From Leptospirales bacterium (GTDB lineage Bacteria > Spirochaetota > Leptospiria > Leptospirales > Leptonemataceae), in assembly GCA_016788865.1 (NCBI GenBank), contig JAEUSB010000045.1, positions 1 through 32,652 of the forward strand: a stretch of DNA of 32,652 nt, given 5' to 3'. The notes under the pieces are model-generated. The model saw only the letters and a list, made by a program, of their open reading frames with translations, was not told the origin of the DNA and ran no database searches. Each line of letters begins with the position of its first letter. Within the stretch, counting starts at the first letter, position 1. Below are positions 7,117 through 12,634 of the stretch, one piece after another. Made by a program: the position numbers and the translations under genes.

Positions 7117-8295
7117 CTACTCAGGAAGCCTCTTGTTCAGTTCGCCTCCGATCTTCCGAAGGCGCCTGTTCAAACCTTCCGAATAGACTGCTCTTGATTT
7201 CCAAATAATTGGACGGAGTTGTGAGTACAAGGGTGCTGCTTTGACGATATCTGGGTCGTCCAACGGCGCGAGTAGTGCCGGAATGAGGTAACGAGGTGAT
7301 TGTCCGAAAGCCGGAAGTAAGGCCTTACGGTAGATGTGACTTGAAGCGAGAAAGCGCACGAATGTCACTGCGTCCGCGAGCTTTTGTCCCTCCAATCTCT
7401 GATCGATTGCCAGGGAGTCGATCCATGCGATCGGGTGAGAGCCGGTTGCGGACATTGGCCATTCGGCTACTTGTATCTCCTCTTCGGTAAGGCATTTTTC
7501 GTTGATTTCACATTCGTAAGACCTTGCCTTGTGAACAAAGTGCAACGACTCTGAGTATCCGACAAAGGCTCTGCCTTGGCGCCGAGCGAACTGGCGTGCG
7601 TAGAAGCCAGTGGAGTCGTGGTAGCGCTGATTTCGGCCAAAGCGGGGCACCGTCAACTTCTGGACTCTATGAAATAGGGTAAGAGTGGATGCGTCGGGCT
7701 CATTACCTACCCTTGCGAGGGCTTCCTCTTCGTCACCGAATTGATCCATCAGCGAGTCGAGGTATAGTTCGCCAAGGGTTGATCTTCCCTTCAGGTCAAT
7801 GATCAGGCCATGCGAGCGCTCCGGTTTTAGCAGACCCTCAAGCTCGCTCAGGGTTCTTACTGGCTTATGTTGTTGCCCGGCCACAGAGCCTATGAAAAGA
7901 AAGTTGGAGCATGCCCAGTGTGGGTATCCATACCAAATCTTGTTCCGCACGATCACCGAAGCAGGCGGCACAAAGTCTTTGGAATCCAGGTTGTCAATTA
8001 GACCGGTAAGTGGGCGTGCCTTACCTTTCTTGATCATGTCTGGCATCAGGACCGAATCAATTTCATAAACATCGGCCACCTCGTTAAGAATTCCTTTCTC
8101 CTCATCGTAGTAATCGTCGTTCAAAGTGATGGTAAGTCGAATTTCGGGATATTTGGCCTGAAACTCCTTTTGTACACTCCAATAGAAAGCTTCCCGATCT
8201 GGGATGATTGGGTAAAGTGTCGCCGTCAGGCTACGTTCTGCGTAGGCAACCTGAAAGGAAAGGACCAGGGTGAGGGCTAAAGCTATCCTGTTCAT
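7117..8295 (-). CDS. Secreted thiaminase I-like enzyme (thiamine pyridinylase)
   Basis: 392 residues from the ATG at 8295, chosen because AAGGAGT lies 6 nt upstream and the protein then starts with a clean signal peptide (MNRIALALTLVLSFQVAYA, cleavage after A19). The mature protein has the periplasmic-binding-protein-like fold pattern of thiaminase I, which displaces the thiazole of thiamine with another nucleophile. The motif WYGYPHWACSNFLF places a cysteine at residue 129, where thiaminase I has its catalytic Cys. GYSES places a candidate general-base Glu at residue 249. The TATLYP and IPDR start of the mature domain also fits. An alternative is a solute-binding protein, but the Cys motif argues against that. 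The gene fills its own cassette. Confidence 0.75.
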   Translation of the reverse strand: MNRIALALTLVLSFQVAYAERSLTATLYPIIPDREAFYWSVQKEFQAKYPEIRLTITLNDDYYDEEKGILNEVADVYEIDSVLMPDMIKKGKARPLTGLIDNLDSKDFVPPASVIVRNKIWYGYPHWACSNFLFIGSVAGQQHKPVRTLSELEGLLKPERSHGLIIDLKGRSTLGELYLDSLMDQFGDEEEALARVGNEPDASTLTLFHRVQKLTVPRFGRNQRYHDSTGFYARQFARRQGRAFVGYSESLHFVHKARSYECEINEKCLTEEEIQVAEWPMSATGSHPIAWIDSLAIDQRLEGQKLADAVTFVRFLASSHIYRKALLPAFGQSPRYLIPALLAPLDDPDIVKAAPLYSQLRPIIWKSRAVYSEGLNRRLRKIGGELNKRLPE

Positions 8296-8313
8296 AATGA
8301 TACTCCTTAAATT

Positions 8314-8369
8314 GGGCGGAAAATTTCGCATAACGTGTTACTTGTTGTTATGCGAAGTCGCGTTCACGG
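8314..8369 (-). repeat. Cassette junction between the two-TM gene and the thiaminase-like gene
   Basis: GCATAAC 8328-8334, loop 8335-8346 (12 nt, identical to the loop at 7080-7091), GTTATGC 8347-8353. The end arm at 8347-8369 matches the start arm at 9369-9391 in 21 of 23 positions and overlaps the stop codon of the upstream gene. Confidence 0.92.
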
Positions 8370-9356
8370 CTTCGGCGCTAACCGATCCATTACTTGAACT
8401 GCCGGACTAAAACTCAATTCGCTTCCCGAGGGCTCACTGAGATAGCCTGTCCGGGGATCAGTGAATATATATTTTGCGATCTCTAGTCGCAAATGGTTTT
8501 TGGCTTCGTTATCCTGGGCAATTGAGTTTTCAAAATCCCTGTATTGCTGGAGAACCGCAACTCTGTGTTGATAGATTATTGTCAGGTTGGCCTCAGCATT
8601 GTATTTCGAGAGACAGACTCGAAATAGCAGAGTGAACGCGGCCAGTAGGATAATCTTTGAGGCGATTGGCCCCCAAGAATCGGGGGCCTTCGTAAAACCG
8701 AAAAACTCAAATGCGAAAACGACCGCGAAAACAAGAAGGCCCGCCATAACAACGGCACAAGCGACAAACCACTTCCCTGCGGCGGCGGAATGGTTTGTGG
8801 CTAGATTTGAGAACGCCGCAGTTGAATCCGCAAGCAATTTTTGGTTAGCGGATGTCCGCAGGTTCAAGAGAATTTGATCTACTTGGCCCTGTGTTGCGGT
8901 AATGGCCGCAAGTGATTCGGAGGCCTTGTTCTGCATTTCCGATAAGGGAACACTTCCGAGTTGAGCTTGCAGAGTAAGTAGATCGAGGCTCTGGCGGCAC
9001 GGTAAGAAAGCTATTCGCGTCCTCAAATTGAGACCCACAATGTTATCCACTTGGGCTTTCCGGTTGTTTGGAAAATCGCTGCTGTTGGTCTGCTGCGCGA
9101 TCTTTTGAATCTCGTCGCGAATACGCGCAATTTGTTCTACTACCGCAAAAATTTGACGTCCCCATTCATCATATAGAATGGGATTGATCCATTGATTTGC
9201 CTTCAACAGGTCCGCGCAGAGTCCAATCAGAAAATCGCACAGAGCATTCTTTTGGTCCTCAGCGGGAGCGAAGTCCGCAGCAATCCCAAGCTGACGGTGA
9301 GACATGTCAAAGTTTCGGAGATTCTCTAGAGAATTTGTTGATGTTTGTGGACTCAT
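8364..9356 (-). CDS. Two-TM membrane protein of unknown function
   Basis: 330 residues. The N-terminal 190 residues are soluble and mostly helical, with a heptad-like stretch around 60-90 and 125-185. Two strong TM segments follow at about 196-220 and 230-250. The cytoplasmic tail has the pattern KYNAEANLTIIYQHRVAVLQ, then an E-x-A-K-Y-I-F motif. This tail pattern occurs in several two-TM proteins of defence and accessory regions, but I cannot name the family. The ATG at 9356 has AAGGAA 5-6 nt upstream and sits 35 nt from the cassette core. An abortive-infection effector is one possibility; nothing in the sequence proves it. Confidence 0.75.
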   Translation of the reverse strand: MSPQTSTNSLENLRNFDMSHRQLGIAADFAPAEDQKNALCDFLIGLCADLLKANQWINPILYDEWGRQIFAVVEQIARIRDEIQKIAQQTNSSDFPNNRKAQVDNIVGLNLRTRIAFLPCRQSLDLLTLQAQLGSVPLSEMQNKASESLAAITATQGQVDQILLNLRTSANQKLLADSTAAFSNLATNHSAAAGKWFVACAVVMAGLLVFAVVFAFEFFGFTKAPDSWGPIASKIILLAAFTLLFRVCLSKYNAEANLTIIYQHRVAVLQQYRDFENSIAQDNEAKNHLRLEIAKYIFTDPRTGYLSEPSGSELSFSPAVQVMDRLAPKP

Positions 9357-9368
9357 TCCTTGTTCCTT

Positions 9369-9422
9369 CCGTGAACGAGATTTCGCATAACGTGCGTTAC
9401 TTGTTGTATTGCGGAGTTGCCC
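9369..9422 (-). repeat. Cassette junction between the gene-poor cassette and the two-TM gene
   Basis: GCATAAC 9385-9391, loop 9392-9405 (14 nt), end-arm core GTATTGC 9406-9412, the only core with this variant. The end arm at 9406-9422 matches the start arm at 9617-9633 in 13 of 17 positions, the weakest pair of the nine. Confidence 0.85.
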
Positions 9423-9616
9423 GAGGCGTGGAAATGAAGTCTAAGAGACGACGCGACAGCAAGCACAAACAAAGGGCCGAGACACCGCAGGCGGGTGTCA
9501 CCGACAATTGCTCGCATTTAGCAATGGGATTGCGGCGGATTCCTCAACCGTTCGTGTGCATTTCCGAAAGGAAAAATTGGTCAGAGACTTTCTCCCGCCG
9601 GAGGTGTCCCACGACA
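9423..9616. other. Interior of a 242-bp cassette without a convincing gene
   Basis: The longest minus-strand frame from an ATG is about 54 codons and runs through the end arm into the next cassette, so it is doubtful. A 22-codon frame starting GTG is the next best. A hairpin GACACC / GGTGTC (9481-9486 and 9494-9499) with a 7-nt loop lies in the middle. Cassettes without genes are known in integrons and may carry promoters or small RNAs; no promoter stands out here. Confidence 0.55.
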
Positions 9617-9667
9617 GGGCAATTTCGCATAACGATAAACTGTTGTTATGCGCCGTGGTCCGCGCCT
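9617..9667 (-). repeat. Cassette junction between the RNase H gene and the gene-poor cassette
   Basis: GCATAAC 9627-9633, loop 9634-9644 (11 nt, shortest of the intact loops), GTTATGC 9645-9651. The end arm at 9645-9667 matches the start arm at 10472-10494 in 21 of 23 positions. Confidence 0.92.
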
Positions 9668-9670
9668 TTT

Positions 9671-10465
9671 TTAGTCCGTGATTTCCTCATGAACTTCCAG
9701 TATTAGGGGAACTTTCGCATTTGTATTTACTGTCACGAGATATCGGTGATCTGGTCTGAGTGAGATATTCCGATTGCTGTAGATAATATCCAGCGCGCCG
9801 ACAAACGGACTCTCCGGAGTCATAACTTCGTATTTGTACTTATGCATACGTTGAAGACTCATATAGTGACTGGTGACTATGCGAACCACGAAGGTTTGAC
9901 CCTGCATCTCCACGCTCCCAGTGCGAGATTGTTGCTTGGAAACCTTCCGACGCACGTCCACAACTTGGAGCGGTGGGTTAAGGGGATTCCGTGCGGATTC
10001 CTTTGCTAATTTGTCGGCGAGCTTATTGTACGGATGCTTAGCTGTATGTCCCTTTTCCCATTTAAATTCAATACGTTTGCGTAGGCGGGCCTTGATGCGA
10101 AGTAAGCGGAGCCACAGTTCGGGGTGATCGACGGGGCGTCCGTCACGATTGAGCCATTTGTTCGCACGCCAGAAGGGTGCACTTAAATAGCCGCGCGTAG
10201 CGTATTGCGAATCAGAATGCACAACGATTTTAGCTATCAATGGTAGCTCAGGTAGGCGTTCCGCCTCCTCAAGTGCCATCACGCACGCGAGCAACTCCAT
10301 CTGATTGTTAGACGCACCCTTGTAGCCCGGAGGGCAGAGGTTGAAGTTGAGAAATTCTTGACCTTCAGCATTTACACCGATGAAGACCATCCCAATGCCA
10401 CCGACGCGTGGATTTTGGAACGAGGAACCATCCGTGTATATATTGAGGGCATTGTCAACCAGCAT
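9671..10465 (-). CDS. RNase HI-type protein with an extra C-terminal domain
   Basis: 264 residues. Residues 7-157 are a complete RNase HI domain: Y10-T-D12-G, N-N-Q-M-E57, H-S-D85-S-Q-Y, K-G-H140 and N-K-L-A-D151, so the whole metal-binding set D-E-D-D and the catalytic His are present. RNase HI cuts RNA in RNA/DNA hybrids. About 100 further residues, predicted beta-rich, are not part of ordinary RnhA (about 155 residues) and are unrecognised. The ATG at 10465 lies 29 nt from the cassette core. Being cassette cargo, this is probably not the housekeeping enzyme. A defence, anti-R-loop or replicon-control role is inference. Confidence 0.85.
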   Translation of the reverse strand: MLVDNALNIYTDGSSFQNPRVGGIGMVFIGVNAEGQEFLNFNLCPPGYKGASNNQMELLACVMALEEAERLPELPLIAKIVVHSDSQYATRGYLSAPFWRANKWLNRDGRPVDHPELWLRLLRIKARLRKRIEFKWEKGHTAKHPYNKLADKLAKESARNPLNPPLQVVDVRRKVSKQQSRTGSVEMQGQTFVVRIVTSHYMSLQRMHKYKYEVMTPESPFVGALDIIYSNRNISLRPDHRYLVTVNTNAKVPLILEVHEEITD

Positions 10466-10471
10466 GATCTC

Positions 10472-10531
10472 AGGCGCGGACGATGGCGCATAACGTGATA
10501 ATCTGTTGTTATGCGAAGTAGGGCGCAGAAA
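10472..10531 (-). repeat. Cassette junction between the PIN-like gene and the RNase H gene
   Basis: GCATAAC 10488-10494, loop 10495-10507 (13 nt), GTTATGC 10508-10514. The end arm at 10508-10531 matches the half-site at 11542-11565 in 22 of 24 positions; both differences are A in the start arm against G in the end arm. Confidence 0.93.
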
Positions 10532-11539
10532 CTACGCAAGCAATGTTGGCAGTAGATCAGCAAAATGGTCCGCGTGAATAACCTTGGTCGGATGATTGGT
10601 TAAAGCTACTGCCGCCGCCGCGCGTTTCACAAAGCGACCGTCTCGAGAGACGATAGCTCGACAATGCATTGCGTGACGCAAGTGGAAACAATCTGCCAGA
10701 AACGATCTCTGATTCTTTTCCGGAAAGTAGCCAAAGATCTTGAAAATGATAAACGCAGCTAGCGTATCATTCAACTTGGCCTGAGAATTAGTCTGAGTCG
10801 ATGAAACAAGAACTTGGATGATCTGGCGAAGGGTTCCGCCTTGCGACATTTGCGGCTGTTGGGCGAATGCGGAATCGAGGGAGTGACATATGGAGCTGCG
10901 AAAAGCCGCGATAAAATCGCTTAACAGTTGGGTGAACTCTTCTGGGAAAGAAGCTCCTTTTGATAATTCCTTGAGAGCATTTTCGAGATGGCCAACCAGC
11001 GCTTCGACAAATGAACGAGAGTTCTCGCGTATTTCCTTAAATAAGTCCGCATGTGCCTCGAGTAGGGCGTTCGGATCCTTTTGACATTCCAGTAAAAACG
11101 CATCGAATTGCTTCTCGAATTCATCTGGCGACATGTTGTTTGTACGAATCGAGCTGAGATCAAACGTTGCTAAGATTTGCTGCAAGTATTTATCCCAATC
11201 TCCAGGACCAAATCCGAGTTCGGGAACAGAGCCGCTTGTAAGTCTTGAAAACCATTCCTTGATCGGCATTGTGTGTATTGAAACAAGATCGCGCTCGGGC
11301 AGATAGTTTATGAAACGATTGCGCGAGAAGGCTTCAATGGCCGTGATATGGTTCTGGATTACTTCTGGTGGCAAGGGCTCGGTTTCTTGTATGTGAATGC
11401 GTGAATAGGGCGTGAGGAGGCGCGGAGTCTTTAAGATCAAATCGAGAATTGGATGCGACTTGGAATCTCGCAGCGCATCAGCCATTTCACTGACTAGGTT
11501 CTGATCGACATATAGTAAGACTATTTGATTCAATTCCAA
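10532..11539 (-). CDS. PIN-like domain protein, first gene of the array
   Basis: 335 residues from a TTG at 11539 (a second in-frame TTG is two codons later). There is no good ATG near. AGGA in the cassette start arm is the only ribosome-binding-like sequence. The N-terminus LLYVDQNLVSEM puts an Asp at residue 12 at the end of a beta strand, and the C-terminal part has LADCFHLRHAMHC (D283) and IVSRDGRFVKRA (D300). Three spaced acidic residues in this layout match PIN-like nucleases, with a long helical insert (about 100-270) between the first and last motif. PIN proteins are usually RNases. Identification is by motif only. The gene is the array member closest to the right boundary and starts 26 nt from the core. 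Confidence 0.65.
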   Translation of the reverse strand: MELNQIVLLYVDQNLVSEMADALRDSKSHPILDLILKTPRLLTPYSRIHIQETEPLPPEVIQNHITAIEAFSRNRFINYLPERDLVSIHTMPIKEWFSRLTSGSVPELGFGPGDWDKYLQQILATFDLSSIRTNNMSPDEFEKQFDAFLLECQKDPNALLEAHADLFKEIRENSRSFVEALVGHLENALKELSKGASFPEEFTQLLSDFIAAFRSSICHSLDSAFAQQPQMSQGGTLRQIIQVLVSSTQTNSQAKLNDTLAAFIIFKIFGYFPEKNQRSFLADCFHLRHAMHCRAIVSRDGRFVKRAAAAVALTNHPTKVIHADHFADLLPTLLA

Positions 11540-11541
11540 CG

Positions 11542-11565
11542 TTTCTGCGTCCTATTTCGCATAAC
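11542..11565 (-). repeat. Half-site at the right boundary of the cassette array
   Basis: Only one arm is present: GCATAAC at 11559-11565 plus the cassette-specific extension, which matches the end arm at 10508-10531. To the right the sequence (CGCTTATACACGC...) has neither the loop nor the opposing arm. In an integron, the junction between attI and the first cassette looks just like this. Confidence 0.8.
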
Positions 11566-11783
11566 CGCTTATACACGCACTTTCTTCCCACCGCGCGCGA
11601 CACAGCTGCCTCCGGATACAGCTTCGCCACATGAGTCCCAGGGGCATCTTCCTAAACACGGGAGACTCTTTGTCAATCCTTGTCGTAGCGAAGATCGATA
11701 TTATTTAGATCGCCGGAACTGGTGAGTATTCAGGTAAGGATCGAATGTGATCCTGTCAGAATCGGGGGCAGAATTCTACAGAC
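11566..11783. other. Flank of the array without a gene
   Basis: No convincing gene. On the minus strand a TTGACA (near 11671) points toward the array, but no good -10 element follows at 16-18 nt. If the array has a common promoter it should lie here. Confidence 0.35.
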
Positions 11784-12428
11784 TCAAATGAAGTGGGTAA
11801 GCTTGGCATCTAGTCCCATCAGGGTCTTCTCCATTCTGGATATCTCTTTCCGAAGGTGTCCCTGCTTCTCAAAGGCCTCTCTAGCCCGTTTGATGAATTC
11901 CCTCTCAAACCGAGGGACCTTAATGTTCCGTAGGGTTTTCACGGGAAGAACCCACGCTGCACCGAGCTTGTTTGCGCTCTCTCTGAGGAGCTTACGCGTC
12001 TCTGGTCTCCTGAAGTAATAGTAAAGCGGCAGGATCTCGTCCATATTCTCGCGGGGTAGATTCACTCGGAGTATTGCAAATGTGGGGGGAGCAATCCACC
12101 GTGCATCTAGATCCGGTGTGACCAGCCCGACACGGCCAATTTCATTCCCAATGATCTGCATTACTATATCCAGGGGTTGGATGGCCTGTTGCGCCACATT
12201 TGTATTGGTGGATGAGAATCTCCGAGTACGTGCTGTACTCAGGTAGTGATCGTCTCCACGGTCGAGAGAAAAGCCATAATCCTCCAGGAATTCCGGTCTC
12301 AACTGAAAGTACTCCTCGGCCTGACGTCCCGTATCATCTGTCACGGGGAATGCCCTTCTAATACTACTTACAGCCTCGCACAAAAGAATACTCATGAGCC
12401 TATGAAACTGATCCGGAGAAATTGTCAA
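11784..12428 (-). CDS. Orphan HsdS-like protein with a single target recognition domain
   Basis: 214 residues from a TTG at 12428 (an ATG at residue 12 is an alternative). The middle shows the layout of a type I specificity domain: QPLDIVMQIIGNEIGRVGLV, then a W-I-A-P-x-x-F-A-I-L-R-V strand, then YYYFRRPETRKLL, and KTLRNIKVPRFE followed by a C-terminal helix (about 175-210) that would be the coiled-coil spacer. A normal HsdS has two such domains in 400-460 residues, as at 20174-21562, so this is a half-size protein. No HsdM or HsdR accompanies it. Half-size subunits can dimerise, so it could supply an alternative specificity or bind DNA for another purpose. It is divergent from the replication-initiator-like gene across a palindromic repeat pair. 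Confidence 0.65.
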   Translation of the reverse strand: MTISPDQFHRLMSILLCEAVSSIRRAFPVTDDTGRQAEEYFQLRPEFLEDYGFSLDRGDDHYLSTARTRRFSSTNTNVAQQAIQPLDIVMQIIGNEIGRVGLVTPDLDARWIAPPTFAILRVNLPRENMDEILPLYYYFRRPETRKLLRESANKLGAAWVLPVKTLRNIKVPRFEREFIKRAREAFEKQGHLRKEISRMEKTLMGLDAKLTHFI

Positions 12429-12445
12429 GCCAGATTCAATATTCT

Positions 12446-12485
12446 GCTATGTATTTAAATACATAGCTATGCATTTAAATGTATT
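12446..12485. promoter_or_regulatory. Tandem pair of 20-bp palindromic repeats
   Basis: Copy 1 (12446-12465) and copy 2 (12466-12485) are adjacent 20-bp units identical at 16 of 20 positions, both centred on ATTTAAAT. Copy 1 plus two bases (12446-12467) is a perfect 22-bp palindrome. A TTGACA at 12484-12489 reads toward the replication-like gene. The position between divergent genes suggests an operator for a dimeric repressor, or iterons of a replication origin. Confidence 0.65.
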
Positions 12486-12634
12486 GACAGCCAGGATTAA
12501 TACAGGGATTGTGGTTATGTGTGGAGTGGTTACAAGCGGGATTGTGGTGTATGGTCCAGATATACTAGTAATAGTAATCCGTCTTGTACCTCTTTTCGGC
12601 TACTCCCACTAACTAATATCCAAAGGAGGTTCCC

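Larger units (their letters stand above)
1..11565 (-). mobile_element. Integron-like gene-cassette array without a visible integrase
   Basis: A run of minus-strand genes, each closed by a short palindromic junction (GCATAAC, 11-14 nt loop, GTTATGC). In nine successive cassettes the start arm and end arm of the same cassette are complementary over about 17-25 bp. The variable outer part of the arms matches only within a cassette, not with the neighbouring cassette, so each cassette is a unit with matched ends, as expected for excisable circles. Cassette spans are about 1070, 861, 242, 1057, 1255, 909, 1805, 1742 and 520 bp from right to left. The right boundary is a single half-site at 11542-11565. 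The left part (below 2105) is degenerate and the array probably continues beyond the window. Family knowledge: clusters of attC sites lacking an integrase (CALINs) look like this, but classical attC sites have a longer interior with L boxes. Confidence 0.85.

Noticed and set aside
8740..8760. Additional CCATAACAACG core-like sequence
   Set aside because: It lies inside the two-TM gene, has no opposing core at 11-14 nt and no matching arm.
9197..9706. 169-codon frame on the plus strand
   Set aside because: It crosses two cassette junctions and overlaps two well-supported minus-strand genes; its sequence is Arg/Ser-rich and not protein-like.
441..11565. CRISPR array
   Set aside because: The repeats are separated by whole genes of very different length, and their outer parts differ between sites; there are no short uniform spacers and no cas genes.
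441..11565. Palindromes as ordinary intrinsic terminators or REP/BIME elements
   Set aside because: No T-runs follow them, they lie before and after every gene in one orientation, and the outer parts pair across a whole cassette rather than within the local palindrome.
441..11565. Insertion sequences or MITEs with terminal inverted repeats
   Set aside because: No transposase and no target-site duplications are visible; neighbouring units share the junction instead of each having separate ends.
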